Assembly (NCBI GenBank): GCA_947095535.1
Contig: OX352774.1
Location: 213,826,965-213,890,964 of the forward strand
Source: Poecilobothrus nobilitatus
Taxonomy: Eukaryota; Arthropoda; Insecta; Diptera; Dolichopodidae
DNA length: 64,000 bases
Direction: 5' to 3'
The position numbers and the translations under genes were made by a program. A model generated the notes under the pieces. The model was not told the DNA's origin. It did no database searches and saw only the letters and a list, made by a program, of their open reading frames with translations. Below, piece by piece: positions 52,151 to 61,441 of the stretch; positions within the stretch are counted from its first letter, which is position 1, and each line of letters starts with the position of its first letter.

Positions 52151-52702
52151 GCTAGATAGTGAAATTCTGGCTAATGAGAACTGAACTTAAACCAAAGTAA
52201 GTAATCTCATCCGAATTCAGTATTTATGCGTGAATTTATCAATTAATTTTCCAACCACTTGAGACAACATTAAACTAATGAATGTAATATTAAACTAATT
52301 AGGCTAACCGCTAAATAGTGAAGATCTGGCTAATGAGAACTGAACTTTAACGAAAGTAAGTAATCTCATCCGAGTTCAATATTTATGCGCAAAATGCTTG
52401 GCTAATTTTTTCAAAATAAATGTGGACATGAGTAATTTAATTTTCGTTTTTTATGTTTATTTTGATTTTTTATCAATATCTCATATATAATACTAAAGAT
52501 AAAATTTTTTGTTATAACTTAAATTAGTTTTGATTGAAAATAAAACAAACACACAAATAATATTGTTATGTAAAGTAACTTTAAATTTCATATTCTATTA
52601 GGAATTAAGTTATGTTAGCTGAACGCTGAACATTGCATTAGTGGATTATGAGAACTTTACTTGAATTTAAGTTAGTTATCACCCGAATTTAATGTTCAAG
52701 TG
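52151..52702 (+). repeat. leader repeats, 80-bp unit, three copies
   Basis: Copy 1 (52151-52230) and copy 2 (52310-52389) are 80 bp each and differ at 7 positions. Both contain CTGGCTAATGAGAACTGAAC, then AAAGTAAGTAATCTCATCCG, ending TATTTATGCG. A third, more diverged copy lies at about 52618-52702 (TTATGAGAACTTTACTTGAA and on). Within each, ATGAG/CTCAT and GAA/TTC words are inverted, so each copy can fold. A perfect hairpin, ACTATCT-GCT-AGATAGT (52144-52160), overlaps copy 1. Could be packaging or translation-control structure; no function can be assigned. Confidence 0.8.
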
Positions 52703-53821
52703 TAAATTTTATAGCTAATTTTAGTAAATAATTTTATGATAACTGATTTCTATTTGTGTTTTGTTTTTAAATTTTTTTGTTTTGTGTTTTTCATATGCTG
52801 GTAAGGAAGAATGTATCCACTTGATTAAAATATTTTCTGAACTACCTAGGTTAAATTAAGTTAGAAAGATATTTATTTTATTTTGTTTGTTTTGGAAGAA
52901 TAATTGTTTTTGTATTTATTATATATTCATATATAAATTTAATTTTTTTATATATATCTATATGCATATTTGATTGTTCAATTCTGTATGTAATTTCAGA
53001 GTTTTGTTTGGCGAATAAATATCTAAAATAATTTATTTTATTTATTTTAGTTAATTGTAATATATTTTTTTTTGATATTGCATAAATAATAGATTTGATT
53101 ACATTTATAATTTTGTTTAGATTTTTTTTTTGTGTTTTTTTAAGCAGTTGTTGCTTTTGAGTTTTGAATATTTTCTTAATTTGTCATTGAAAAAGAAACA
53201 AAGAAATTTTTTTTGATCTGTTTAATAATTTTTTTTTTGCATTGGTTTTTTTGAAGCTGTAATTTGATTTTTTTTTTGGTTAAAATTGGAACTTAAATTT
53301 GTCTTGAATTTTGATTTTTGTGTTTAATTTTTTTTTAAATTTGAACTGGGTTTAAATTTGGATTTTTTTTTTGATTTGAATTAAATTGGGAACCTATTTT
53401 TATTATTTAGGTATATATATTACAATTGGATCAGAAAAAAAAAAAGGACAAAAAATAAAAATAATTCGAATCGATCTAAATAATAACAGGTTTTAAGATA
53501 AAATTTGAAATAAACGCTGTTAAAACTTATTTATAATTTAAAACAAAAGTTTGTTTTGAAATTGAGCCGTACCTTATGTTTTTTTTTAAATAAGGAAATA
53601 CTATTAGATATTTTTTTTTGGTTATTTATATCTATATATACTTAAGATTGCTTAGAACTATAATATAATATCTATATATAAATAAATTTAATTTCTAGAA
53701 TTTAAAATAAATTTTGTTAAAATTAATTGATTTTTTTGTTGGAATAAGTTTAATTTTCTTTTTTTAGAATAAATAGATTTTAATTTTTTTTATTAATTTT
53801 TTTTTGATTAAATTTAGTATT

Positions 53822-55345
53822 ATGGCTTTAAGACATAGCAATAATTTTAATATTCCACAAGACCCAAATATTTGTCTTATTTGTTACGAAGCTTTAGAAA
53901 ATTCAACAGATATAGTTTCAACCAGGTGTAAGCATATGTTCCATTTAGCTTGTATCTATGATTGGTTAAATAGTTCAAATTCTTGTCCAAATTGTCATAG
54001 CTCTGTCACAAAAAATAGTTTACTGGAAATGGAAAACATGAGAGGAAATATTCCGGCAACTGAAATACCGAATGTTCCAACCGTTCCTGGTAAAGGAGCC
54101 GTGCCTAAAACCAGAGATAATGCAAAGACAAAAAGCCAAAAAGAGCGAGAGAATGCGAAACCTGATAGAAATTTCTCATTACCAATGGAAACAAACAGAT
54201 CAAACACCATCGCAAATATTGAAAATTCTACCACTACAAGAAGAGAGAACTCTTGGGATTTGGAAGCCAGGATTATGGCTAATGTAAACGAGAAAGTCCA
54301 AGAAGAATTTTCAAAATTACAATCAATGATAAGTCAATTGTCGCAACAGTTAAGCCAATCAACTATTCAAAGAAGTCGAGAACCAGAAGAGCCCGAATGG
54401 CCACGAGAAAGCTTCTCTCCGCTTTATCGATATGAAGATCGACCATACGTAGAAGAACCAAGAGCCCCCGCTAGAAACATACCTGGGAGAGCCTCATTGT
54501 CTTCAATTACGTTAGCTAACTCAAGTAAAGTTTCAAACTTGATTCATAGTTGGAACTTAAATTTTAATGGATCGCAATCAGGATTACCAGTTGAAAATTT
54601 TATTTACATGGTTAATTCATTGGTACATGATAGCTTGGGTGGTGATTTTAAACTGTTAAGTGAAAATTGTCATTTACTATTTAGTGGAAAAGCTAGAGAA
54701 TGGTTTTGGCGGTACCGTCGATCTGTAATGATGGTAGAATGGTCAACACTGTGCAAAGCTTTAAAATCACATTTTAACGATTATATGTCAGATATGGATA
54801 TTCGAGAAATGATGCGCGATAGAAAACAACACGCGAATGAAAGCTTTGACGATTTCTACTGTGCAATTTTATCGCTGAGTGATCGTTTAAGTTACCCAAT
54901 AAACGAAAAGGAGCTTGTAGAACTTTTAAGAAAAAATCTTAAACCATATTTGAGAAAAGAAATCTTTTACTTGCAAATACATTCGTTAGCACATTTACGA
55001 CACCTATTGCTGAGAAGGGAATCACTCAATGTTGAGCTAGAGCGAAACCAAAAGATAATTAGAAAACCGATTCATGCACTTCATGCTGAAGAAATAGAAT
55101 CCGAAGAAGAAGTTATGGGAAATATATCGCAGATTAAGAAAATCAATGAAACAGAAAATAAATCATTGATATGCTGGAATTGTCAAGGCGAAGGACACCG
55201 GTTTATGGATTGTCTTGCGGAAAGAACCATATTTTGTTATGGATGTGGCACTCCAGAAGTTTATAAACCACAATGTACGAAGTGTCAGGGAAACGCGAAG
55301 GCGAGCGGCAGTCTGAACTCTGGGCTCCGCTCGAGAAAACAATAA
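53822..55345 (+). CDS. gag: Gag polyprotein with N-terminal RING-H2 finger
   Basis: 507 codons from an ATG with A at -3 and G at +4; the frame is open further upstream, but without an ATG in this region. Residues 18-58 form a complete RING-H2: C18-x2-C21-x14-C36-x-H38-x2-H41-x2-C44-x10-C55-x2-C58. I20 and W48 sit where E2-contact residues lie in E3 ligases; the residue after the last Cys is His, not the common Arg. A polar linker and a probable coiled coil (about 145-182) follow. A Retrotrans_gag-type capsid region lies at about 244-409 (FSGKAREWFWRYRR at about 287). Nucleocapsid CCHC knuckle 1 is C451-x2-C454-x4-H459-x4-C464; knuckle 2 (C472, C475, C485) has Val480 at the His position. Expected to form the virus-like particle; ligase activity is inference. 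The tail overlaps pol. Confidence 0.93.
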   Translation: MALRHSNNFNIPQDPNICLICYEALENSTDIVSTRCKHMFHLACIYDWLNSSNSCPNCHSSVTKNSLLEMENMRGNIPATEIPNVPTVPGKGAVPKTRDNAKTKSQKERENAKPDRNFSLPMETNRSNTIANIENSTTTRRENSWDLEARIMANVNEKVQEEFSKLQSMISQLSQQLSQSTIQRSREPEEPEWPRESFSPLYRYEDRPYVEEPRAPARNIPGRASLSSITLANSSKVSNLIHSWNLNFNGSQSGLPVENFIYMVNSLVHDSLGGDFKLLSENCHLLFSGKAREWFWRYRRSVMMVEWSTLCKALKSHFNDYMSDMDIREMMRDRKQHANESFDDFYCAILSLSDRLSYPINEKELVELLRKNLKPYLRKEIFYLQIHSLAHLRHLLLRRESLNVELERNQKIIRKPIHALHAEEIESEEEVMGNISQIKKINETENKSLICWNCQGEGHRFMDCLAERTIFCYGCGTPEVYKPQCTKCQGNAKASGSLNSGLRSRKQ

Positions 55346-58300
55346 GTTCAAACCAAGATAAGAAATCCTTAAGCTCAAACAAAATATCCATAGCTTGTCA
55401 AACTATGCCAGATATTAAATGCCGTAAACCAACCTTATATCCATTAAAACCCTACCATGAAAGATTAAAAAATTATTTGGAGGTTAGAAAAAGAATTTTT
55501 AATGAAGGAAATCCTGCCAAAATTTGTGTATTGAACAGAAAACCAAAACGCAATACAATTCGCAAACGAGAATTTCATAAGAAGAAAAAACAGATCCAAT
55601 TGCAAATTAAAAAGAGCTTGGATTGTATTAAACAATCGAAGTCCGATCTCAGACCATTTGCAGAAGTTATTATTTTTGGTCGCAAAATTGGAGGATTATT
55701 AGATTCAGGTGCATCTATTTCCTGTATTAGTAATAATGCGTTACTAGAATTTTTAGATAAAAATATAAAATATAAAAAATTTGCAAATTTCGTAGAAACA
55801 GCTGGTGGTGAGAAATTTAAAATTTTAGGTAGTATTACTACCAATATTACTTTTAATAATATAACCAAACAAATGAAATTATATTTAGTTCCTGGTTTAA
55901 CACAAAACCTATATCTTGGGATAGATTTTTGGAATACGTTCGGTCTTATGAACAAACTTAAAGGTAATTTTCAATTAGAAGAACTTAATCAACATAGTGA
56001 GACACACGGGTTAAATCAATTTCAAAAACAAAAATTATTACGGGCGATAAAATGTTTTCCTGATTATGATATTGAAGGTCTAGGAAAAACCAAAATTTTA
56101 AACCACAATATCGAAATAGAAAAGGATGTAAAACCAATAAAACAACGTTATTTTTCCGTATCACCTGCGATTGAGAGGAAAATACATGAAGAAATTGATC
56201 GAATGTTGGAACTCGACATAATTGAACCAGCTCCACCAAACTGTCCATGGAGTAGCCCAGTAGCAGTTGTGCAGAAAGAAGGAAAATTTCGATTATGTCT
56301 GGATTCCAGGAAGCTCAACGAAGTAACAATAAAAGACGCATATCCGCAACCAAAAATAAATGGAATTATTTCGCGATTACCTAAAGCTGAATTTATTAGT
56401 TCACTAGATTTGAAACATGCATTTTGGCAGATTGAGTTAGAGGAAGAATCACGTAATATGACAGCATTCACAGTGCCAAACCGCCCATTATACCGATTTA
56501 AGGTAATGCCTTTTGGCCTTACAAATGCTCCACAAACTTTATGCCGTCTTATGGATATTATCATCCCTGCTCAATTAAAAAATCGGGTTTTCGTTTATTT
56601 AGATGATTTACTTCTTGTTAGTAGCGATTTCGAGGAACATCTTGAGCTTTTATTAGAAGTGGCACAAGTTCTAAGCAAAGCTGGACTTACTTTAAATATT
56701 CCAAAATGTAAGTGGTGCATGAAGGAAGTCAAATACCTTGGATACATAATAGGAAATGGATGTTTAAAGCCCGATCCAGATCGAATTTCTGCAATAAGGA
56801 ACCTGTTAGCTCCTAGATCCGCCAAAGAAGTGCGAAGTGTTTTGGGCCTTGTTGGCTGGTATCGTCGTTTCATTGATAATTATGCGTCTCTAACAGCTCC
56901 GTTAACCGAGCTTACAAAGAAGGTCAAAACTTTTAAATGGACTGAAGAAGCTCAACAAGCTTTTGAGATTATCAAAGAAAAAATGACCACCGCTCCTGTC
57001 TTGATTACACCAGATTTCGAAAAACCCTTTATAATTTCGTGTGATGCTTCTAAAATAGGTGTAGGAGGTGTTCTGGCCCAAGAAGATGAAGAAGGAAACG
57101 AAAGGCCTATTGCTTTTGTTTCAAAAAAATTAAATAGAGCCCAACAAAATTACTCTATTACAGAGCTTGAATGCTTAGCGGCCATACTATGCATTGAGAA
57201 ATTTCGAGAATACGTGGAAGGCCAAGAATTTAAAGTTATTACCGATCATGCCAGTTTAAAATGGTTAATGAGACAGCAAGATTTAAGTGGAAGATTGGCA
57301 CGTTGGTCTCTTAAACTCCAGCGTTTCAACTTTACTATTGAACATAGAAAAGGAAATCTTCATGTAGTTCCCGACGCACTATCCAGACTAATAGTAGAAG
57401 AAATTCAAAACTCGGAAGTGGTTGAACCGGAAATAAATTTAAATTCGCCACATTTTCAATCAAAAAGTTATACGGATTTGCTCAAATACATAGAAGAAAA
57501 CCAAAACCGACTACCAGATCTGAAAATCATTGATGGTTATTTATACATCCGAAAAGAATTTGCGAGTGGAAATGAGAATATGGATATCTCCGCTTGGAAG
57601 CTGTGGGTTCCACAAGAGCTGATTGAAGATGTCATAGAACGCGCTCATAATCCACCGATGTCTGCTCATGGCGGAATTGGGAAAACGTTGGAAAAGATAA
57701 GAAGAAATTTATATTGGCCAAATATGGCAAAAGATGTTAAAAGCTATGTTTCAAAATGTGAAGTATGTAGGCAATGCAAAGCTCCAAACTTTGTGTTAAA
57801 ACCACCTATGGGTTCTCAAGCCGTATCATACCGCCCATTTCAAAGATTATATATGGATTTTTTGGGTCCGTATCCTCGTTCAAAAAAAGGTCATGTCGGA
57901 ATATTCATAGTTTTAGATCATTTTTCCAAATATCCATTATTAAAACCAATTCGGCAATTTACCACTTCAGCCATAATCGAATTTATAGAAGATCATATTT
58001 TTCACATATTTGGCGTACCAGAAATAATAGTAACAGATAATGGTTCGCAGTTTAAATCGGCACAATTCGCACAGCTTTTGAATAAATACGGCATAAAACA
58101 TATATTTACAGCAATCTATTCGCCGCAATCAAACAATGCAGAGCGGGTTAATAGAACATTAATAGCAGGAATTCGGTCGTATTTGTCCAAGGATCAAAGA
58201 GAGTGGGATAAGAATCTTAGCCAGATAGCATTCACATTACGAAGTTCTTATCATAGTGCTATAGGGTTTTCTCCATATACAGTCTTATTTGGTCAACAGA

Positions 58301-58686
58301 TGGTAACTCATGCGGACTCATACAATCTATCACGTAAGCTAAGTACCATTGAAGAGGGCCTGGAAATACTTGATCCGAATGATAAATTGCAGTTGCTACG
58401 AAAACAAGTACATGATAATTTAGACAAAGCTTTTTCTACCAATGAAAAGAGATACAATCTAAGAACGAGGGCAAATAATTTCAAGGAAGGCGATATTGTT
58501 TTTAGAAGAAATTTCGCTCAAAGTAGTAAAATAAATAAATTTAACGCGAAATTAGCACCGAAATTCTTAAAAGCAAAGATCAGCAAAAAGTGCGGAAACC
58601 ACTATTACGAGCTATTAGATATGGAGGGCAACAAAATTGGAACATACCATGCTAAAGATATATTGACCTATACTAAAGACAATTAA
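55273..58686 (+). CDS. pol: Pol polyprotein (PR-RT-RNase H-IN)
   Basis: An intact 1,137-codon frame numbered from the first in-frame ATG; in practice entered by -1 frameshift at 55294 (residue 8). A basic linker is followed by an aspartic protease (LLDSGAS, D144; LYLGIDFW about 213-220). Reverse transcriptase: D379 in SLDLKHAF, MPFGLTNAP, YLDD with D444/D445. RNase H: D591, E633, D658, D701 (PDALSR). Integrase: zinc finger H792, H799, C829, C832 (YWPNM between); catalytic D862, D922 (TDNGSQF), E957, with 34 residues between D922 and E957 instead of 35. A GPY/F-like C-terminal region (about 1068-1130: KLAPKF, YHAKDI) contacts target DNA or chromatin in relatives. No chromodomain and no env follow. 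All catalytic residues are present, so it should make a functional enzyme set. Confidence 0.97.
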   Translation: MYEVSGKREGERQSELWAPLEKTISSNQDKKSLSSNKISIACQTMPDIKCRKPTLYPLKPYHERLKNYLEVRKRIFNEGNPAKICVLNRKPKRNTIRKREFHKKKKQIQLQIKKSLDCIKQSKSDLRPFAEVIIFGRKIGGLLDSGASISCISNNALLEFLDKNIKYKKFANFVETAGGEKFKILGSITTNITFNNITKQMKLYLVPGLTQNLYLGIDFWNTFGLMNKLKGNFQLEELNQHSETHGLNQFQKQKLLRAIKCFPDYDIEGLGKTKILNHNIEIEKDVKPIKQRYFSVSPAIERKIHEEIDRMLELDIIEPAPPNCPWSSPVAVVQKEGKFRLCLDSRKLNEVTIKDAYPQPKINGIISRLPKAEFISSLDLKHAFWQIELEEESRNMTAFTVPNRPLYRFKVMPFGLTNAPQTLCRLMDIIIPAQLKNRVFVYLDDLLLVSSDFEEHLELLLEVAQVLSKAGLTLNIPKCKWCMKEVKYLGYIIGNGCLKPDPDRISAIRNLLAPRSAKEVRSVLGLVGWYRRFIDNYASLTAPLTELTKKVKTFKWTEEAQQAFEIIKEKMTTAPVLITPDFEKPFIISCDASKIGVGGVLAQEDEEGNERPIAFVSKKLNRAQQNYSITELECLAAILCIEKFREYVEGQEFKVITDHASLKWLMRQQDLSGRLARWSLKLQRFNFTIEHRKGNLHVVPDALSRLIVEEIQNSEVVEPEINLNSPHFQSKSYTDLLKYIEENQNRLPDLKIIDGYLYIRKEFASGNENMDISAWKLWVPQELIEDVIERAHNPPMSAHGGIGKTLEKIRRNLYWPNMAKDVKSYVSKCEVCRQCKAPNFVLKPPMGSQAVSYRPFQRLYMDFLGPYPRSKKGHVGIFIVLDHFSKYPLLKPIRQFTTSAIIEFIEDHIFHIFGVPEIIVTDNGSQFKSAQFAQLLNKYGIKHIFTAIYSPQSNNAERVNRTLIAGIRSYLSKDQREWDKNLSQIAFTLRSSYHSAIGFSPYTVLFGQQMVTHADSYNLSRKLSTIEEGLEILDPNDKLQLLRKQVHDNLDKAFSTNEKRYNLRTRANNFKEGDIVFRRNFAQSSKINKFNAKLAPKFLKAKISKKCGNHYYELLDMEGNKIGTYHAKDILTYTKDN
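55288..55350 (+). promoter_or_regulatory. -1 ribosomal frameshift signal (GGGAAAC + stem/pseudoknot)
   Basis: G GGA AAC in the gag frame (55288-55294) is a canonical X-XXY-YYZ heptamer, and slipping back by one gives GGG AAA in the pol frame. After a 7-nt spacer, CGAGCGG (55302-55308) pairs perfectly with CCGCTCG (55327-55333). TGAACT in the loop (55314-55319) can pair with AGTTCA (55345-55350), giving an H-type pseudoknot that spans the gag stop. Pol is in the -1 frame and open from 55267, so the fusion would join Gag residue 491 to the pol frame, about 1,621 aa in total. Confidence 0.9.
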
Positions 58687-58764
58687 CCTAATCTAATTTC
58701 CTAATTTTCACCGTTTTCCAGCATATTTTATCTCGTTCGCGTCTCTCTTTAAAATCTCCTGTTT

Positions 58765-61437
58765 TGTGACGGTGGCAGAACATTATTCAATAATGGTTAA
58801 ATAATTTTTTTAAATATTTATACATATAACTTTTGTTAATTGTAAAAATTTATTTGATTCTAAAAATTCATTTATTTACATAAAAAATTTACTATCGAAA
58901 TTCACCTTTTTTTAAATAATTTTCTATTAAAAAAAAAAAAAAATTTTTTTTTAGTTCATTCTTTAATTTTAATATATAACTTTTTTAGTTCAACAATCTG
59001 TTTAATTCTAATTTCATCAGTTTGATTCAAACACATTCGAACGAATCACTTCTTCATTGATTCATCTTATTGGTTTACCAATGAATCACAATTTTCGCTT
59101 TTAATTTTTACCGATAATGGTTTATCGATTTACCGATTTTAGTAATGAAACATTTCTTGAATTGAAATACCGATTGCAATTTTCAATGGCAACACGATTC
59201 ATTTTTTTTATATGAGGGTGTTTATTAAAAAAAAAATTAATTTTTTTAAGCGGTTCCTTGCGAACAAAATTAAGAAACCCATCGGGTTTGTTTAAAAAAA
59301 AAAAAAAAAAAAAACATAACGAGATTTTAAAGAATTTTACCATATATGGTAAAATTCTAAATGGAAAAGGAAAAACGGTTCCCTATTTTGTAAAACATTT
59401 TTTTGAAACGAAATTTGGGATCACTGAGAAAATAGATTTAGATTTAAAAGGATCTAAAATTAGGAGAAAAAAAAAAATATTTAAAAATATAAAAAAAAAA
59501 AGTTAGAAAAAGAAATAAAAACACTTAAAAAAAATAATTTTTGGGATAAAATTAAAATTAGAATTTTAAAAGTTATAAAAGAAAAATTAGTTAAAATTAA
59601 AACAAGAAAAATTTTAGTTCTAGTGGATGAAAATTTAAAACAAAAGAAAAAAAATTTTAACAAAGAATTTAGATAATTTTTGTTAAATGTTAGAACTAGA
59701 AAAAAAAATAAGAAAATTTTAACTAAAACTCTAACTTTCAAAAAAGTGAGAAAATAGTTATTAATTATTTTTTTTTAAGTACTAAAACGTTAATTTTAGT
59801 AAAAGTAAAATGTGGTTAACATGCAAAGAACATTTTTAAACAGATTATTTAAAATTGGAAAAATATTTAATTATTAATTAGACAATATTAAAGTCAAACA
59901 AAAGAAAAAATTATAAAAACTAAAGAAAAAAAAACTCAATTAAGTTCAATTGTGAAAAAAAAATTAAATTCCTTAAAAAAAAAAAAAAAACAAAAAAAAA
60001 AAACTTAAGGATTAATAAAAATAAAAATTAAAAAAAAAAGGAAAAAAAACAAAAACTGAAAAAAAAGGAAAAAGAAAAAAAAACAAAATTATAAATTGAT
60101 AGAAGTTCGTTATTTCGTTTTTTTGAACCATCAAATATGTATGTGGATACTGAAGGGATCAGAAGGATCAGGAAGATGAAGGAAATTTAGAAAAAAAAAG
60201 ATAAAATTTATAAATTAGTTCTAAAAAAATAAATGATTTGTTTTTTTTGTGTTTATTTTTACACTATATTATGTCTATATTTTAGATTAAAGTATAAATT
60301 AAAATTTGATAAAAAAAAAATTTTTTAAAATTAAATTCTTAATAGCCAAATTGTTCCAGCAGCAGGCCTGATGCAGAGAATAATTTTGGGTAAGTTATTT
60401 TATGTTATTCTTTATTGTGCCATAAATATCTAGTTTTTTTTATCATATTTTTTTTATATATATTGAATAAAATTTAAAATTTAAAATTTAATAAAAAAAA
60501 AAAAAAGGTTTTTTAAGAAAAAATATTAATCTATGTTAGTAGGTACTTAACTTAATTTTTTTTATATATAAGAAAAAAAAACATTCCAAGTTAAATTGTT
60601 TTTTTGTTAATTTTGTTAAATTGTAATTTTCATTTGCAATTTCTTTTAATTTTTTTTTTAATAAAAATATAAAAAAAAAATTCTGATCATATGTTTAAGA
60701 TGAAATTTGTTTAAAAGGTCATTGAACTTAAGTTAATAAAATAATTAATCGAATATTATAATATTGGGAAAATTTTTTTTTTTAATTTTTATGATCCCAA
60801 ATATAATTTTGTTTTATGACCTGGATTTTGTTGTTGTTTTCAATGTAATATGTAAGTGATTTGAAAGAAATAAATTTAATAAAATAAAGAAAAAAAAGGT
60901 ACATACAATTTTGTTATTGTAAATTTAGAAAAAAAATCTTATAACATTTGATTTATTTAGGATGGAGTAAAAAATAAATAAATTAAGTAATTAATTAATT
61001 AAGAAAAATGATAAATATGTTTTGTTAAACCCAAAGCATAATTTAACCTAGGTAGGGGGAATTTTATCAAGAGTGGGTTACCTAAAGTTTCCCGTGGAGG
61101 GGTAGGTAACATGGTTGGGAAGGGCCAGGGAGGATATATCAGAGATCCTTTCCTGAGTGGATGATTTTTTTTTTCGTCAAGCATATGATTTAATGCCTTT
61201 TCTGTAAATTTATATTTTTTTTTTGTACTGGTTTGTTGTGATTTTTTTTTTTTGTTCATTTTGTTAAATATAGCACGCAGATGGTAATGATGTAACTCTA
61301 GGTGAAGAGCAAGAACCCCACCCCAATCCGGCGAGCTAAGCCTATACACAAGACGTGCTATAGCTCATTCATCTAGGATCATTTCAATTAATGTGGTGGA
61401 AAAGTGTACATGTTAAGTTGAATGAAAATTCATTACA
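58765..61437 (+). repeat. 3' LTR, 2,673 bp
   Basis: Same length and sequence as the 5' LTR except A at 58953 for G at 49279, the only difference I saw by eye. It is preceded by pyrimidine-rich sequence (GTCTCTCTTTAAAATCTCCT then GTTT) instead of the expected purine tract. Followed by the right AATA duplication (61438-61441). Confidence 0.97.
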
Positions 61438-61441
61438 AATA

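Larger units (their letters stand above)
51764..53821 (+). other. 2.06-kb untranslated leader
   Basis: Between the 5' LTR and the gag ATG. It starts with the primer site and structured GC-richer sequence to about 51925, including a direct repeat of AAACCTTTACGGT near 51869 and 51907. Diverged repeats with hairpins follow (52144-52702), then AT-rich sequence. A polypyrimidine tract plus AG ends at 53767, 55 bp before the gag ATG, and GTAAGT donors lie in the leader repeats (52197, 52356). A spliced leader is therefore plausible and would remove many upstream ATGs. A 71-codon frame at 51798-52013 has no recognisable family. Confidence 0.75.
49091..61437 (+). mobile_element. intact Ty3/gypsy LTR retrotransposon with RING-Gag, 12.35 kb
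   Basis: A complete element: two 2,673-bp LTRs in direct repeat (TG...CA ends), AATA target duplication, primer-binding site, 2-kb leader, gag, pol and a second LTR. Pol order PR-RT-RNase H-IN places it in Ty3/gypsy. No env: only 78 bp separate the pol stop from the 3' LTR. LTRs longer than 2 kb and a tRNA-Lys type primer recall the Ulysses/Osvaldo group of Drosophila elements; lineage placement is inference. Both ORFs lack stops and the LTRs differ at one seen position (G at 49279, A at 58953), so insertion is very recent and the copy may be competent. Oddities are the RING domain in Gag and the lack of a visible polypurine tract. Confidence 0.97.

Noticed and set aside
58687..58764. A short env or accessory gene between pol and the 3' LTR
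   Set aside because: Only 78 bp and no open frame of use; the element has no env.
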